The notes under the pieces are model-generated. The model was not told the DNA's origin. It searched no databases and worked only from the letters and a program-made list of their open reading frames with translations. Below are positions 39,352 through 50,579 of a DNA stretch of 64,000 bases, piece by piece; position 1 is the first letter of the stretch; each line of letters begins with the position of its first letter. Both the position numbers and the translations under genes were made by a program. The stretch is from Sphingobium nicotianae (GTDB lineage: Bacteria; Pseudomonadota; Alphaproteobacteria; Sphingomonadales; Sphingomonadaceae). Location: contig NZ_JAHGAW010000001.1 of assembly GCF_018603885.1 (NCBI RefSeq), positions 124,001-188,000 of the forward strand, given 5' to 3'.

Positions 39352-39706
39352 CGCCGCCATCCTCCTCTCCGCCGACGAGCGCATCGCGATCACGACGCGA
39401 ATGATCGAGGTCTACAACGAACAGGACGCCGACGCCTATGTCGCGTTCATGACCGACGATGCCTGCGAGGCGAGCTATCGGGGCGCCGTCATCCGCGAGG
39501 GCAAGGAAGGCACGCGCGCCGGGCTCAAGGCCATGTTCGCGCAGTTCCCGCAGAACCGGGCCGACATCGTCGGCAGCTGGTGCCTGGGCGAGACCGTCAT
39601 GCTGCACGAGAAGGTCGCGCGCGCGCCGGACGGCGACAAGTTCGAGGTCATGTCGATCTACACATTCGAGGGCGACAAGGTGTCGCGGGTGGAGTTTATC
39701 CGGTGA
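39344..39706 (+). CDS. NTF2-like/SnoaL-type protein inside the nuo operon
   Basis: A 120-residue single-domain protein: ERIAITTRMIEVYNEQDADAY helix, FMTDDACEASYRGAVIREGKEGT, and the final strand MSIYTFEGDKVSRVEFIR. It is a DUF4440/SnoaL-like cone fold with no assigned reaction and not a known complex I subunit. The start is ATG 39344 (GGAAG just upstream); ATG 39314 is also in frame. The next frame starts with GTG overlapping its stop. Confidence 0.78.
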   Translation: MPDAAILLSADERIAITTRMIEVYNEQDADAYVAFMTDDACEASYRGAVIREGKEGTRAGLKAMFAQFPQNRADIVGSWCLGETVMLHEKVARAPDGDKFEVMSIYTFEGDKVSRVEFIR

Positions 39707-39909
39707 GTAAGCTCGATCAAGCGAGAGCGCTGACGGCGGCAGCCTCGATGGGATGTTTAGCGGAACGTTGGTATTCTGGAACCTCTGGTGGCGAAATGGG
39801 CCCGGTTCTTGGCATATTCCTTGTAATGCTCATCGGTCTGAATTTGGCCAGTGCATATTATCAGTTCCGCGGACTGAAAAAGTCCGAAGAGGCAATCAAG
39901 AATGGCTGA
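39703..39909 (+). CDS. Small single-helix membrane protein before nuoE
   Basis: A frame of up to 68 residues from GTG 39703, which overlaps the preceding stop (GTGA) and follows GGTGGAG. Other starts are ATG 39748 and ATG 39796; the shortest form is 37 residues. All share a clear helix GPVLGIFLVMLIGLNLASAY and a basic tail ([14 protein letters not shown]). The stop overlaps nuoE by 8 bp. Not a recognised nuo subunit; it could be a small accessory protein of the membrane arm. Confidence 0.5.
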   Translation: MSKLDQARALTAAASMGCLAERWYSGTSGGEMGPVLGIFLVMLIGLNLASAYYQFRGLKKSEEAIKNG

Positions 39910-40570
39910 CGCACCTCAGATTCCAGACGAAGCGGAAGTTCGCGCGCAGTGGGGCAATTTTGCCTTCACCGAGGCCAATATGGCCCGCGCGAAAGAACTG
40001 ATCTCGCATTATCCCGAGGGGCGTCAGGCGAGCGCGGTCATGGGCCTGCTCGATCTCGCCCAGCGCCAAGTCGGCGTCGAGACGAACACGCAAGGCTGGC
40101 TGCCGGTCCCCGTGATCGAATATGTCGCCGCCATGCTCGATATGCCCTACATGCGCGCTTATGAGGTCGTGACCTTCTACACCATGTACAACATGGCGCC
40201 GGTCGGTCGTTTCCACGTGCAGGTCTGCGGCACGACGCCCTGCATGCTGCGCGGATCGGATGATATTCTCGGCGCCTGCTACAAGCGCGGCATGAAGAAG
40301 GGCGCGACCACGCCGGACGGCCTGTTCACGCTGACCGAGGTCGAGTGCATGGGCAATTGCTCATCCGCGCCGATGGTCCAGATCAACGACGATAATTACG
40401 AGGATCTGACGCCCGAGCGTCTGGATTTCATTCTCGACGAGCTCGCCGCCGGTCGCCAGCCCAAGGTCGGCACGCAGGAGCCGGGCCGCCACACGGTCGA
40501 GCCGCTGGGCGAGCCGACCAATCTCGCCGCGATGGTCGGCGAAAATCACGATTATCGGGGGGAATGGTAA
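39902..40570 (+). CDS. nuoE: NuoE, complex I subunit E (24 kDa)
   Basis: Holds the 2Fe-2S cluster N1a. The four cysteines are in [11 protein letters not shown] and [11 protein letters not shown]. At 222 residues it has a 40-residue C-terminal extension beyond the thioredoxin-like fold. The helical N-terminal part and [16 protein letters not shown] are typical. Its stop and the nuoF start overlap as TAATG. Confidence 0.95.
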   Translation: MADAPQIPDEAEVRAQWGNFAFTEANMARAKELISHYPEGRQASAVMGLLDLAQRQVGVETNTQGWLPVPVIEYVAAMLDMPYMRAYEVVTFYTMYNMAPVGRFHVQVCGTTPCMLRGSDDILGACYKRGMKKGATTPDGLFTLTEVECMGNCSSAPMVQINDDNYEDLTPERLDFILDELAAGRQPKVGTQEPGRHTVEPLGEPTNLAAMVGENHDYRGEW

Positions 40571-41919
40571 TGGCTGACGAAACGCCTGCCGCGCCACCGC
40601 CTCCGCCGCCCTTCGTGGGCCCCCTTGAGGACAAGGACCGGATCTTCACCAACGTCTATGGCTATCAGCCATGGACCCTCGCCGCCGCCCAGAAGCGCGG
40701 CGACTGGGACAAGACCAAGGATCTGCTGGCGCTCGGCCAGGACAAGATCATCGACGAGATCAAGGCGTCGGGCTTGCGCGGCCGCGGCGGCGCCGGTTTC
40801 CCGACCGGCATGAAGTGGAGCTTCATGCCCAAGGAAAGCCGCGATGGTCGACCGAGCTTCCTCGTCATCAATGCCGACGAATCCGAGCCGGGCAGCTGCA
40901 AGGACCGCGAGATTCTCCGCCACGATCCGCACAAGCTGATCGAGGGGGCGCTGGTCGCCGGCTTCGCGATGCGCGCGCGCGCCGCCTACATCTATGTGCG
41001 CGGCGAATATATCCTCGAAGCCCGCGTGCTGGAGGCAGCGGTCAAGGAGGCCTATGAGGCCGGCCTGATCGGCAAGAATGCCTGCAAGTCGGGTTATGAT
41101 TTCGACGTGTTCGTCCATCGCGGCGCCGGCGCTTATATCTGCGGCGAAGAGACGGCGATGATCGAGAGCCTGGAAGGCAAGAAGGGTCAGCCGCGCCTCA
41201 AGCCGCCATTCCCGGCCGGCGCGGGCCTGTATGGCTGCCCGACCACGGTCAACAATGTCGAGAGCATCGCCGTCGCACCGACGATCCTGCGGCGCAGCGC
41301 GGCCTGGTTCGCGGGCTTCGGGCGCGAGAATAATCGCGGCACCAAGCTGTTCCAGATCAGCGGGCATGTGAACCGGCCCTGCGTGGTCGAGGAATCGATG
41401 TCGATCCCGTTTCGGGAGCTGATCGAGCGCCATTGCGGCGGCATTCGCGGCGGATGGGACAATCTGCTGGCGGTGATCCCCGGCGGCTCCTCGGTGCCTT
41501 TGGTGCCGGCCGCCGAGATGATGGACGCGCCGATGGACTTTGACGGCCTGCGCGCGCTTGGCTCGGGTCTCGGCACGGCGGCGGTCATCGTCATGGACAA
41601 GTCGACCGACATCGTCCGGGCGATCGCCCGCCTCAGCTATTTCTACAAGCATGAGAGTTGCGGCCAGTGCACGCCGTGCCGCGAAGGCACGGGCTGGATG
41701 TGGCGCGTCATGGAGCGCCTGGTGACGGGCGAGGCGGCAGTCGAGGAGATCGACACGCTGTTCCAGCTCACCAAGCAGGTCGAGGGCCACACCATCTGCG
41801 CCCTGGGCGACGCGGCCGCCTGGCCGATCCAGGGTCTCATCCGCCATTTCCGGCCGGAGATCGAGCGTCGCATCGCGGCGCGCGGTGGCGCCGCACCCAT
41901 TATGGAGGCGGCGGAGTGA
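40570..41919 (+). CDS. nuoF: NuoF, complex I subunit F (NADH-binding)
   Basis: Binds NADH and FMN and carries cluster N3. Motifs are [16 protein letters not shown] (NADH), [14 protein letters not shown], the FMN region [15 protein letters not shown], and the cluster ligands [15 protein letters not shown] with the fourth Cys in TICALGD. The 449-residue protein opens with a Pro run (APPPPPPF). Start is ATG 40570. The stop overlaps a GTG of the next gene (GTGA). Confidence 0.96.
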   Translation: MADETPAAPPPPPPFVGPLEDKDRIFTNVYGYQPWTLAAAQKRGDWDKTKDLLALGQDKIIDEIKASGLRGRGGAGFPTGMKWSFMPKESRDGRPSFLVINADESEPGSCKDREILRHDPHKLIEGALVAGFAMRARAAYIYVRGEYILEARVLEAAVKEAYEAGLIGKNACKSGYDFDVFVHRGAGAYICGEETAMIESLEGKKGQPRLKPPFPAGAGLYGCPTTVNNVESIAVAPTILRRSAAWFAGFGRENNRGTKLFQISGHVNRPCVVEESMSIPFRELIERHCGGIRGGWDNLLAVIPGGSSVPLVPAAEMMDAPMDFDGLRALGSGLGTAAVIVMDKSTDIVRAIARLSYFYKHESCGQCTPCREGTGWMWRVMERLVTGEAAVEEIDTLFQLTKQVEGHTICALGDAAAWPIQGLIRHFRPEIERRIAARGGAAPIMEAAE

Positions 41920-42239
41920 AGCGTCTTACCCTATTCTTCCTCACCGGGATGATGCCCGCAACGGTGTTCGCCAGTGAACCTGCTGCGCCTGCGCCCGGTA
42001 TGAGCGAGGCGCCATCGCTCTGCGTGGTGGGTCGTGCTTCCGGTAACGTCAGGACGCTTCAGCAGAAGCAGAAGTCCGAAACAGAAGAGGCGCGCGAGCT
42101 GGAGGCCGTCATCGATGCGCTGCTGCGCTGTCCCACGGTGGACGAGAAGGTGCAGGCCGAAACGCCGCGTCGCGCCCCAGCGCCGGCCCAGGTCGCCTAT
42201 CGTCTCGACGCGCCAACCCTTCCGGCGGGGAACGGATAA
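41916..42239 (+). CDS. Small exported protein between nuoF and nuoG
   Basis: A 107-residue frame from GTG 41916 (GGAGG 6-7 bases before), coupled at both ends: GTGA with nuoF and TAATG with nuoG. It has a signal peptide ([19 protein letters not shown]), a mature Ala/Pro-rich start, one Cys in SLCVVGRAS and one in LLRCPTVDE, and a helical stretch ([22 protein letters not shown]). I do not recognise the family. The protein is predicted to leave the cytoplasm, unlike NuoF and NuoG. Confidence 0.7.
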   Translation: MKRLTLFFLTGMMPATVFASEPAAPAPGMSEAPSLCVVGRASGNVRTLQQKQKSETEEARELEAVIDALLRCPTVDEKVQAETPRRAPAPAQVAYRLDAPTLPAGNG

Positions 42240-44278
42240 TGCCCAAACTCAAAGTAGACGGTATCGAGATCGAGGTTCCCGCTGGCGCCACCGTGCTTCA
42301 GGCGTGCGAGCTGGCGGGCAAGGAAATCCCACGCTTCTGCTATCATGAGCGCCTGTCGATCGCCGGCAATTGCCGCATGTGCCTGGTCGAGGTGAAGCCC
42401 GGGCCGCCCAAGCCGCAGGCGAGTTGCGCGCTGCCCGCTGCCGACAATCAGGAAATCTTCACCAACAGCGAGATGGTGAAGAAGGCCCGCGAGGGCGTGA
42501 TGGAGTTCCTGCTGATCAACCATCCGCTCGATTGCCCGATCTGCGATCAGGGTGGCGAGTGCGATCTGCAGGACCAGAGCGTCGCTTATGGCCGGGGCGC
42601 GAGCCGCTATCACGAACATAAGCGCGCGGTGACCGAGAAATATATGGGGCCCGTCGTCAAGACGGTGATGACCCGTTGCATCCAGTGCACCCGCTGCGTG
42701 CGCTTCGCCGAGGAAGTCGCCGGCGTGCCGGAGATCGGCGCGATCGGCCGCGGCGAGAATATGCAGATCACCACCTATCTCGAACATGCCGCCAAGAGCG
42801 AGCTGTCGGGCAATGTGGTCGATCTCTGCCCGGTCGGCGCGCTCACTTCCAAGCCTTATGCCTTCGAGGCGCGGCCCTGGGAGCTCAGGAAGACGCTGGC
42901 GATCGATGTCATGGACGCGGTCGGCACCAATATCCGCGTCGACAGCCGCGGCCGCCAGGTGCTGCGCGTCGTGCCGCGCATCAATGACGACGTGAACGAG
43001 GAATGGGCGAGCGACAAGACACGCCACGCGGTCGACGGCCTCGTGCGCAAGCGGCTCGACAAGCCCTATCTGCGCAAGGGCGGCAAGCTGGTCGCGGCGA
43101 CCTGGGACGAGGCCTTCGCGGCGATCGCCAGGGCCGCCAAGGGTGCGGCCGGATCGGTCGCGGCGATTGCCGGTGATCAGCTCGACTGCGAGACGATGTT
43201 CGCCGCGCGCGAGCTGGTCCATGCGCTCGGCGGCACGATGCTGGAAGGACGCCAGTCCGGCCTCTTCTACGACACGTCAAGCCTCTCGGCGGTGAACTTC
43301 AACTCGACCTTCAACGGGATCGAGACAGCGGACGCGATCCTGCTCGTCGGCACGAACCTGCGCTGGGAAGCGCCACTGATCAACACGCGCATCCGCAAGG
43401 CGATCAAGAAGGGCGCGAAGGTCTGGAATATCGGTCCGGCGATCGACCAGACCTATCCGATCACGGAACTCGGCGATGATGCGGCGTTGCTCGCAAAGCT
43501 GCCCGGCGAGGTCGTCGATGCGTTCAGGAGCGCGCATCGCCCGGCGCTGATCATGGGCGGCGGGGCACTCGGGATCGAGGGTGCACAGGGCACCGCGCTG
43601 GCGGCGGTCGAGACACTCGGCCTGATCAAGGATGCCGCTTCGACAGGCTCAGGACAGGGCTGGAACGGCTTCAATGTGGTGCATATGGCCGCCGCGCGTA
43701 TGGGCGGGCTGATGCTCGGCTTTGCGACCGAGGGCGGTGTCAAGGCGATGGCGGCGGCCAATCCCAGGCTGCTCTTCCTGATGGGCGCGGACGATGTGCC
43801 GTTCGATCTCTTCGGGCAGAGCTTCAAGGTCTATGTCGGCCATCATGGCGACAAGGGCGCGCACGCCGCCGACGTGATCCTGCCCGGCGCAGCCTATACC
43901 GAGAAGGCCGGCACCTATGTGAACACCGAAGGGCGCGTGCAGCGCGGCGACAAGGCCGTGTTCGCACCCGGTGACGCCCGCGAGGACTGGACGATTTTGC
44001 GCGCGCTGTCCGATGTGCTCGGCAAGACGCTGCCGTTCGACAGCTTCGAGGCACTGCGCGCGGCCATGTATGCTGCCGTGCCCGCGCTGGCCGAGGAAGG
44101 GCTGGTTGACTTCGGATGGATGGCGCCTAAGCTCGCTGCCAAGCCCAAGGCGGGGGAAATTCCCTCGCCGATCAAGGACTTTTACCTCACCAACGCGATC
44201 TGCCGGGCCAGCCCGACGATGCAGCGCTGCTCGGCCGAGATCATCCACGGCCAGGATTTCGCGGAGGCTGCGGAATGA
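42239..44278 (+). CDS. nuoG: NuoG, complex I subunit G (75 kDa)
   Basis: The largest peripheral subunit (679 residues). The N-terminal 2Fe-2S domain shows [19 protein letters not shown], followed by the His/Cys ligand segment [18 protein letters not shown], then the [13 protein letters not shown] and [11 protein letters not shown] cluster motifs. The C-terminal half is the inactive molybdopterin-type domain. A repeat core lies in frame at 43637-43658. Its stop overlaps nuoH as ATGA. Confidence 0.96.
   Translation: MPKLKVDGIEIEVPAGATVLQACELAGKEIPRFCYHERLSIAGNCRMCLVEVKPGPPKPQASCALPAADNQEIFTNSEMVKKAREGVMEFLLINHPLDCPICDQGGECDLQDQSVAYGRGASRYHEHKRAVTEKYMGPVVKTVMTRCIQCTRCVRFAEEVAGVPEIGAIGRGENMQITTYLEHAAKSELSGNVVDLCPVGALTSKPYAFEARPWELRKTLAIDVMDAVGTNIRVDSRGRQVLRVVPRINDDVNEEWASDKTRHAVDGLVRKRLDKPYLRKGGKLVAATWDEAFAAIARAAKGAAGSVAAIAGDQLDCETMFAARELVHALGGTMLEGRQSGLFYDTSSLSAVNFNSTFNGIETADAILLVGTNLRWEAPLINTRIRKAIKKGAKVWNIGPAIDQTYPITELGDDAALLAKLPGEVVDAFRSAHRPALIMGGGALGIEGAQGTALAAVETLGLIKDAASTGSGQGWNGFNVVHMAAARMGGLMLGFATEGGVKAMAAANPRLLFLMGADDVPFDLFGQSFKVYVGHHGDKGAHAADVILPGAAYTEKAGTYVNTEGRVQRGDKAVFAPGDAREDWTILRALSDVLGKTLPFDSFEALRAAMYAAVPALAEEGLVDFGWMAPKLAAKPKAGEIPSPIKDFYLTNAICRASPTMQRCSAEIIHGQDFAEAAE
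43637..43658. repeat. Repeat core inside nuoG
   Basis: GCTTCGACAGGCTCAGGACA is the core half-site of the intergenic repeat type seen at 52096-52122 (CTTCGACAAGCTCAGG). Here it is in frame and encodes a STGSGQG stretch in a loop of the inactive molybdopterin-type domain. Confidence 0.6.
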
Positions 44279-45339
44279 CAAGCTGGGTCCAATCCTATCT
44301 CGGTCTCGGCTTTGGCTGGTTCGTCGCGCATCTGGTCTATATCCTGCTGATCGCGCTGCCGCTGATGCTCGCCGTCGCGATGATCATCTATGCGGATCGC
44401 AAGATCTGGGCCGCCATGGCGCTGCGCCGTGGCCCGAACGTCGTCGGTCCGCTCGGTCTGCTCCAGTCCTTCGCGGACGGTCTCAAGGTCTTCCTGCAGG
44501 AGACGATCATTCCGAGCGCGGCCAACAAGGGCCTGTTCCTGCTCGCGCCGATCATCACCTTCACCGTCGCGCTGATGGCCTGGGCGGTGATCCCGTTCGA
44601 CGCCGGCCTGGTGCTCGCGGACATCAATGTCGGGCTTCTCTACATTCTCGCGATCAGCTCGATCGGCGTCTATGGCGTGATCATCTCGGGCTGGGCGTCC
44701 AACTCGAAATATCCCTTCTTCTCGGCGATGCGCGCCTCGGCGCAGATGATCAGCTATGAAGTCTCGATCGGCTTCGTGCTGGTCTGCGTCGTGCTCTGGG
44801 CCGGCAGCTTCAACCTGACCGCGATCGTGATGACCCAGAAGGGCTATTATGCGGGCTGGCTCGGCGGTTTCGGGCTGAACGGCAATGTGTTCAATCCGCT
44901 GCTGTTCCCGATGTCGATCGTGTTCCTCATCTCAGCCATGGCCGAGACGGCGCGCGCGCCCTTCGACCTAACCGAAGCGGAGTCCGAGCTCGTCGCCGGC
45001 TATCAGACCGAATATTCGTCGATGAGCTTCGCGCTCTTCTGGCTCGGCGAATATGCCAATGTGCTGCTGATGTGCACGCTCAACGCGTTGCTCTTCTGGG
45101 GTGGCTATCTGCCGCCGGTCGACTTCTGGCTCCTCTATTATGTGCCAGGCATTGTCTGGCTCTTCATCAAGATTCTGATTTTCTTCTTCGTGTTCAGCTG
45201 GGTGAAGGCGACGGTGCCGCGCTATCGCTATGACCAGCTGATGCGGCTTGGTTGGAAGATCTTCCTGCCGCTGTCGCTCTTCTTCGTGTTTCTCGTGTCC
45301 GGCTTCCTGATGCTGACGCGCTATGGAGGCGTCTCGTGA
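44275..45339 (+). CDS. nuoH: NuoH, complex I subunit H
   Basis: Membrane subunit forming the quinone channel; 354 residues with eight predicted helices. Conserved features are [32 protein letters not shown] and the acidic loop [25 protein letters not shown]. The end overlaps nuoI (GTGA). Confidence 0.96.
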   Translation: MTSWVQSYLGLGFGWFVAHLVYILLIALPLMLAVAMIIYADRKIWAAMALRRGPNVVGPLGLLQSFADGLKVFLQETIIPSAANKGLFLLAPIITFTVALMAWAVIPFDAGLVLADINVGLLYILAISSIGVYGVIISGWASNSKYPFFSAMRASAQMISYEVSIGFVLVCVVLWAGSFNLTAIVMTQKGYYAGWLGGFGLNGNVFNPLLFPMSIVFLISAMAETARAPFDLTEAESELVAGYQTEYSSMSFALFWLGEYANVLLMCTLNALLFWGGYLPPVDFWLLYYVPGIVWLFIKILIFFFVFSWVKATVPRYRYDQLMRLGWKIFLPLSLFFVFLVSGFLMLTRYGGVS

Positions 45340-45818
45340 TCGCACATTGGATCAAAAGCTTCACGCTCTGGGAATTCGTCAAAGCCCATTGGCTGACCTT
45401 GAAATATTTCTTCAAGCCCAAGGCGACCATCAACTATCCCTACGAGAAGAACCCGATCTCGCCGCGCTTCCGGGGCGAGCATGCGCTGCGTCGCTATCCC
45501 AATGGTGAGGAACGCTGCATCGCCTGCAAGCTGTGCGAGGCGATCTGCCCGGCGCAGGCGATCACCATCGAGGCGCAGCCGCGCGACGACGGCAGCCGCC
45601 GCACGACCCGCTACGACATCGACATGGTGAAGTGCATCTATTGCGGCTTCTGCCAGGAAGCCTGCCCGGTCGACGCGATCGTGGAAGGCCCGAATTTCGA
45701 GTTCGCGACGGAAACGCGCGAGGAACTCATCTACGACAAGACCAAGCTGCTCGCCAATGGCGACAAATGGGAGCGGGCAATCGCGGCAAACCTTGCCGCC
45801 GACGCCCCCTACCGTTAA
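45336..45818 (+). CDS. nuoI: NuoI, complex I subunit I
   Basis: Two 4Fe-4S clusters (N6a and N6b) with ligands in [17 protein letters not shown] and [17 protein letters not shown]. The start is GTG 45336 overlapping the nuoH stop, with GGAGG upstream; the product has 160 residues. Confidence 0.95.
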   Translation: MIAHWIKSFTLWEFVKAHWLTLKYFFKPKATINYPYEKNPISPRFRGEHALRRYPNGEERCIACKLCEAICPAQAITIEAQPRDDGSRRTTRYDIDMVKCIYCGFCQEACPVDAIVEGPNFEFATETREELIYDKTKLLANGDKWERAIAANLAADAPYR

Positions 45819-45854
45819 GCGCCAAGCCCAAGGGACCAGGGGGACGACCGTCCG

Positions 45855-46466
45855 GTGATTCAAGTTCTCGCCTTCTATCTGTTCGCGACGATCGTCGTGG
45901 CCTCCGGGGCCATGGTGATCTTTGCGCGCAATCCCGTGCACAGTGTGCTCTGGCTGATCCTCGCCTTCTTCAATGCGGCGGGCCTCATGGTGCTGCTCTC
46001 GGCCGAGTTCGTCGCGATGCTGCTGGTCATCGTCTATGTCGGCGCGGTCGCGGTGCTGTTCCTGTTCGTCGTCATGATGCTCGACATTGACTTCGCGCAG
46101 CTTCGCGCCGGGTTCGTCAGCTATTTCCCGCTCGGCGGCGCCATTGCCGTGGTGCTGCTGGTCGAGCTGGTGCTCGGCGTCGGCGCCTGGAAGGCGGGCG
46201 CGATCAATCTCGGCCAGCGCGCCGCCAGGCTGCCGGACGCGACGCCGAACATCGAGGCGATCGGGCAGCTGCTCTACACGCGCTACATCTTCCTGTTCGA
46301 GGCGGCGGGTCTGATCCTGCTGGTCGCGATGATCGGCGCGATCGTGCTGACGCACCGTGCGCGCGGCGGCACCCGCCCGCAGAATATCGACCGGCAGAAC
46401 CGCCGCCGCCCGGACGAGGCCGTCCGCAATATTGATCAGCCAGTCGGGCAGGGAGTGGAGCTGTGA
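45855..46466 (+). CDS. nuoJ: NuoJ, complex I subunit J
   Basis: A 203-residue membrane subunit with five helices; the third has the pi-bulge region [21 protein letters not shown]. The charged tail after the last helix (residues 170-203) is Arg/Asn-rich. The start is GTG 45855 after an AGGGGGA site. A long palindrome follows before nuoK. Confidence 0.94.
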   Translation: MIQVLAFYLFATIVVASGAMVIFARNPVHSVLWLILAFFNAAGLMVLLSAEFVAMLLVIVYVGAVAVLFLFVVMMLDIDFAQLRAGFVSYFPLGGAIAVVLLVELVLGVGAWKAGAINLGQRAARLPDATPNIEAIGQLLYTRYIFLFEAAGLILLVAMIGAIVLTHRARGGTRPQNIDRQNRRRPDEAVRNIDQPVGQGVEL

Positions 46467-46488
46467 CGTTCTCCACTCAAGAAAAAGC

Positions 46489-46604
46489 CGTTCGGTTCGA
46501 GCGGCCGTCGAGCGAAGGCGAGACGGCTGTCGAGAATTCGGCGCTACGCTGCCTTTCTCGACTCCGGTTCTCGACAAGCTCGAACCTCAGCTCGAAACGA
46601 ACGG
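46489..46604. repeat. Long palindromic intergenic repeat, copy B (nuoJ-nuoK)
   Basis: A 116-bp relative of copy A; the first 48 bases differ from it at one position, the loop is longer and the 3' arm is similar. The ends pair (CGTTCGGTTCGAGC with GCTCGAAACGAACG). It lies within the nuo transcript, 19 bp before the nuoK start, so a strong RNA hairpin would precede the nuoK ribosome site. Confidence 0.85.
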
Positions 46605-46623
46605 ATTTAGGGGAGGCATTCGC

Positions 46624-46929
46624 ATGATCGGCCTCGCGCATTATCTCGTCGTCGGCGCGATCCTGTTCGCGCTCGGCGTGCTCGGGATCATCATCAACCG
46701 CAAGAACGTCATCATCATCCTGATGTCGATCGAGCTGATCCTGCTCGCGGTGAACATCAATCTCGTCGCGTTCAGCGCCTATCTGGGCGATCTGGTCGGG
46801 CAGGTCTTCGCCATGTTCGTGTTGACCGTTGCCGCTGGTGAAGCGGCGATCGGTCTTGCGATCCTCGTCATCTATTTCCGTGCGCGCGGCACCATCGCCG
46901 TCGACGACGTCAACCGGATGAAGGGCTGA
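46624..46929 (+). CDS. nuoK: NuoK, complex I subunit K
   Basis: A 101-residue membrane subunit with three helices and the two essential buried Glu: one in [19 protein letters not shown] and one in [19 protein letters not shown]. The start is ATG 46624 with GGGGAGG upstream; the frame to 46357 runs through the repeat. Confidence 0.95.
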   Translation: MIGLAHYLVVGAILFALGVLGIIINRKNVIIILMSIELILLAVNINLVAFSAYLGDLVGQVFAMFVLTVAAGEAAIGLAILVIYFRARGTIAVDDVNRMKG

Positions 46930-46938
46930 GCCGGCGCC

Positions 46939-49020
46939 ATGATCTCCATCATCGTCTTCGGCCCGCTGCTCGCCGCGATTATCGCCGGGCTCGGCAATCG
47001 CATGATCGGCAATGTGCCGGCGAAAGTCATCACGACCGGCGCCCTGTTCCTGTCCTGCGCGCTCTCCTGGCCGATCTTCCTGCAGTTCCTGGGCGGCCAT
47101 GGCGAGCAGATCGTCGAGCCCATCTTCACCTGGGTGAAGTCCGGCACGCTGGACGTGAGCTGGGCGCTGCGGGTCGACACGCTGACCGCGACCATGCTGG
47201 TGGTGATCACCAGCGTCTCGGCGCTCGTCCATCTCTATAGCTGGGGCTATATGGACGAGGACCCGGATCAGCCGCGCTTCTTCGCCTATCTCAGCCTGTT
47301 CACCTTTGCGATGTTGATGCTGGTGACGGCCAACAACCTGCTGCAGCTCTTCTTCGGGTGGGAAGGTGTCGGTCTCGCATCCTATCTGCTGATCGGTTTC
47401 TGGTTCAAAAAGCCCTCTGCCTGCGCCGCCGCGATCAAGGCGTTCGTGGTCAACCGCGTCGGCGATCTGGGCTTCATGATGGGTATTTTCGGTATCTATC
47501 TGGTGTTCGACACCATCTCGATCCCGGACATTCTCGCCGCGGCGCCTGCCATGGCCGGCTCGACCATCGGGTTCCTTGGCGCCCGCTTCGACACGATGAC
47601 GGTGCTCTGCCTGCTGCTGTTCATCGGTGCCTGCGGCAAGTCGGCCCAGCTTGGCTTGCACACCTGGCTTCCGGACGCGATGGAAGGCCCGACGCCGGTC
47701 TCCGCCCTCATCCACGCCGCGACCATGGTCACGGCGGGCGTGTTCATGGTCTGCCGCCTTTCGCCGCTGTTCGAGACGAGCCATGTCGCCATGTCGGTCG
47801 TCACCATCGTCGGCGCCGCGACCTGCATCTTCGCCGCGACGATCGGCACGGTGCAGAACGACATCAAGCGCGTCATCGCTTATTCGACCTGTTCGCAGCT
47901 CGGCTACATGTTCTTCGCGGCGGGTGTCGGCGCCTATGGCGCGGCGATGTTCCACCTGCTGACCCACGCCTTCTTCAAGGCGCTGTTGTTCCTCGGCGCC
48001 GGTTCGGTCATTCACGCGATGCACCATGAGCAGGACATGCGTTACTACGGCGGGCTCTATAAGAAGATCCCGATCACGTTCACGACCATGCTGCTCGGCA
48101 CGCTCGCCATCACCGGCGTCGGCATTCCCGGCACGCAGATCGGCTTTGCCGGCTTCTTTTCCAAGGACGCGATCCTCGAGAGCGCGTTCGCAGCGGGCGG
48201 CCATGGTACCGGCGCCTTCTATGTCGGCGTGCTCGCCGCGCTGCTGACCAGCTTCTATAGCTGGCGCCTGATGTTCCTGACCTTCTGGGGCAAGCCGCGC
48301 TGGGCCGCGAGCGAGCATATCCAGCATGCCGTCCACGGCGATCATGACGATCATCCGGATGCGGAAGACGCTGGTCACGAGGACACGCACGCCCATAGTC
48401 ATGACGCGCACGGCCACGACGCGCATCACGGCCACGCCGCCGAGGGCACGGCCGGCTATCATCCGCATGAGAGCCCGTGGGTCATGCTGATCCCGCTCAT
48501 CCTGCTGAGCGTCGGCGCGGTGCTGGGCGGCTTCGCCTTCCACCATGCCTTCGTCGATCCGGAAGGCGGGGCGCATTTCTGGGAAGCCAGCACGCTCTTC
48601 TTCAACGAGCATCTGATGCATGCCTCGCACGGCGTGCCGCTCTGGGTGAAATGGTCGCCGTTCACGGTGATGGCGCTCGGCCTCATCATCGCCTGGCTCT
48701 GCTACATCAAGAACACCGACTGGCCGGCCAAGGTCTCGGCGCAGTTCTACCTGCTCTACGATTTCCTGCTCCACAAATGGTATATCGACGAGCTGTATGA
48801 CCTGATCTTCGTGCGCCCCGCCTTCGCGCTCGGCCGGCTCTTCTGGAAGGGCGGCGATCAGGGCACGATCGATCGCTTCGGCCCCAATGGTCTCGCCTCG
48901 CTGGTCGTCGCCAGCGGCCGGGTCACCCGGGCTTTGCAATCGGGCTATCTCTATTCCTATGCGCTGGTGATGCTGATCGGCCTCGCGGCGGCCGCAACAT
49001 GGGCGATCATGCCGAAATGA
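46939..49020 (+). CDS. nuoL: NuoL, complex I subunit L, with a His-rich loop
   Basis: Antiporter-like proton-pumping subunit of 693 residues: [15 protein letters not shown] (Glu), [34 protein letters not shown] (Lys/His), and the long C-terminal lateral helix region. Residues about 455-513 form a loop with some 16 histidines and many Asp/Gly, between two helices. Its stop overlaps nuoM as ATGA. Confidence 0.96.
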   Translation: MISIIVFGPLLAAIIAGLGNRMIGNVPAKVITTGALFLSCALSWPIFLQFLGGHGEQIVEPIFTWVKSGTLDVSWALRVDTLTATMLVVITSVSALVHLYSWGYMDEDPDQPRFFAYLSLFTFAMLMLVTANNLLQLFFGWEGVGLASYLLIGFWFKKPSACAAAIKAFVVNRVGDLGFMMGIFGIYLVFDTISIPDILAAAPAMAGSTIGFLGARFDTMTVLCLLLFIGACGKSAQLGLHTWLPDAMEGPTPVSALIHAATMVTAGVFMVCRLSPLFETSHVAMSVVTIVGAATCIFAATIGTVQNDIKRVIAYSTCSQLGYMFFAAGVGAYGAAMFHLLTHAFFKALLFLGAGSVIHAMHHEQDMRYYGGLYKKIPITFTTMLLGTLAITGVGIPGTQIGFAGFFSKDAILESAFAAGGHGTGAFYVGVLAALLTSFYSWRLMFLTFWGKPRWAASEHIQHAVHGDHDDHPDAEDAGHEDTHAHSHDAHGHDAHHGHAAEGTAGYHPHESPWVMLIPLILLSVGAVLGGFAFHHAFVDPEGGAHFWEASTLFFNEHLMHASHGVPLWVKWSPFTVMALGLIIAWLCYIKNTDWPAKVSAQFYLLYDFLLHKWYIDELYDLIFVRPAFALGRLFWKGGDQGTIDRFGPNGLASLVVASGRVTRALQSGYLYSYALVMLIGLAAAATWAIMPK

Positions 49021-50579
49021 CCCAGAGCTTTCCCATCCTCTCCCTGATGCTCCTCGTGCCGATGATCGGCGCGCTCGCCTGTCTCTACATGGAGGCGCAG
49101 GCGGCGCGCTGGATCGCGCTCGGCGCGACGCTGATCGACCTCGTCCTAGGCATCTACCTCTGGCTGCACTTTGACATGAGCGCGGGCGCGCCGGAATGGC
49201 AGTTCCAGGAGATGCATGCCGGGCTGTTCGGCCGCTTCTCGTATGCGCTGGGCATAGACGGCATCGCGCTCACCCTGATAGCGCTCACCGTTTTCCTGAT
49301 GCCGATCTGCATCGGCGCGAGCTGGGAAGCGATCGAGAAGCGGGTCGGCGAATATATGGCCGCCTTCCTGTTCATGGAGACGCTGATGATCGGCGTCTTC
49401 GCGGCGCAGGACATCTATCTCTTCTACATTTTCTTCGAAGCCGGCCTCATCCCGATGTATCTCATCATCGGCATCTGGGGCGGGGCGGACCGCATCTACG
49501 CGAGCTACAAATTCTTCCTCTACACCTTGCTCGGCTCGGTGCTGATGCTGATCGCGATGCTGTGGATGACGCGCGCGGCGGGCTCGACCTACATCCCGAC
49601 GCTGATGGCCTTCGATTTCGATCCGGCGATCCAGAACTGGCTCTGGCTGGCCTTCTTCGCGAGCTTTGCGGTCAAGATGCCGATGTGGCCGGTCCACACC
49701 TGGCTGCCCGACGCGCACGTGCAGGCGCCGACCGCCGGCTCGGTGATCCTGGCGGGCGTGCTGCTCAAAATGGGCGGCTACGGTTTCATTCGCTTCTCGC
49801 TGCCGATGTTCCCCGAGGCGTCCGCGCATTTCGCCTGGCTGATCTTCGGCTTGTCGATGGTCGCGGTCGTCTACACCAGCCTCGTCGCGCTGGTGCAGCA
49901 GGACATGAAGAAGCTGATCGCCTATTCCTCGGTCGCGCATATGGGCATCGTCACGGTCGGCCTCTTCGCCTTCAACCAGCAGGGCATCGAGGGTGCGATG
50001 ATGGTCATGCTCGGCCATGGCCTTGTCGCTGGCGCGCTCTTCCTGTGCGTCGGCGTCATCTATGATCGGCTGCATACGCGCGAGATTGATCGCTACGGCG
50101 GCCTCGCCATCAACATGCCGCGTTACGCGCTGCTGTTCATGCTCTTCACCATGGCCTCGGTCGGCCTGCCTGGCACGTCGAACTTCGTCGGCGAGCTGCT
50201 GAGCCTGATGGGCGTCTATCAGGCGTCGAGCTGGGTCGCGCTGGTCTGCACGACCGGCATCATCCTGGGCGCGGCCTATATGCTCTATCTTTATCGCCGG
50301 GTCGTCTTCGGCGATCTGACCAAGGATGATGTCCGCGCCATGCCCGACCTGTCGGTGCGCGAGCTGTTCCTGCTGGTGCCGATCGCGCTCGCGGTGCTGT
50401 GGATGGGCATCTATCCGGAGAGCTTCCTGGCGCCGATCCGCGGCAATGTCGCCAGCCTCGTCGCGCGCACCGAGCGGGCGAAGCCGGAAGGCGACGCCAA
50501 GCTCGTCATGGGCAAAGTCGCGCCCGCGGCGCATGAGGAAACAGAACATGGCCCGGCAGCGGGCGGGGAGTCGCACTGA
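49017..50579 (+). CDS. nuoM: NuoM, complex I subunit M
   Basis: Antiporter-like subunit of 520 residues. Features are the Glu helix [64 protein letters not shown] with pump Lys, and a polar C-terminal tail. Start is ATG 49017 overlapping nuoL; the nuoN ATG overlaps the stop (TGATG). Confidence 0.96.
   Translation: MTQSFPILSLMLLVPMIGALACLYMEAQAARWIALGATLIDLVLGIYLWLHFDMSAGAPEWQFQEMHAGLFGRFSYALGIDGIALTLIALTVFLMPICIGASWEAIEKRVGEYMAAFLFMETLMIGVFAAQDIYLFYIFFEAGLIPMYLIIGIWGGADRIYASYKFFLYTLLGSVLMLIAMLWMTRAAGSTYIPTLMAFDFDPAIQNWLWLAFFASFAVKMPMWPVHTWLPDAHVQAPTAGSVILAGVLLKMGGYGFIRFSLPMFPEASAHFAWLIFGLSMVAVVYTSLVALVQQDMKKLIAYSSVAHMGIVTVGLFAFNQQGIEGAMMVMLGHGLVAGALFLCVGVIYDRLHTREIDRYGGLAINMPRYALLFMLFTMASVGLPGTSNFVGELLSLMGVYQASSWVALVCTTGIILGAAYMLYLYRRVVFGDLTKDDVRAMPDLSVRELFLLVPIALAVLWMGIYPESFLAPIRGNVASLVARTERAKPEGDAKLVMGKVAPAAHEETEHGPAAGGESH

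Noticed and set aside
46477-48939. 820-codon open frame antisense to nuoL
   Set aside because: Composition (Asp/Arg/Glu/His repeats) mirrors codon bias of nuoL; no start site or domain.
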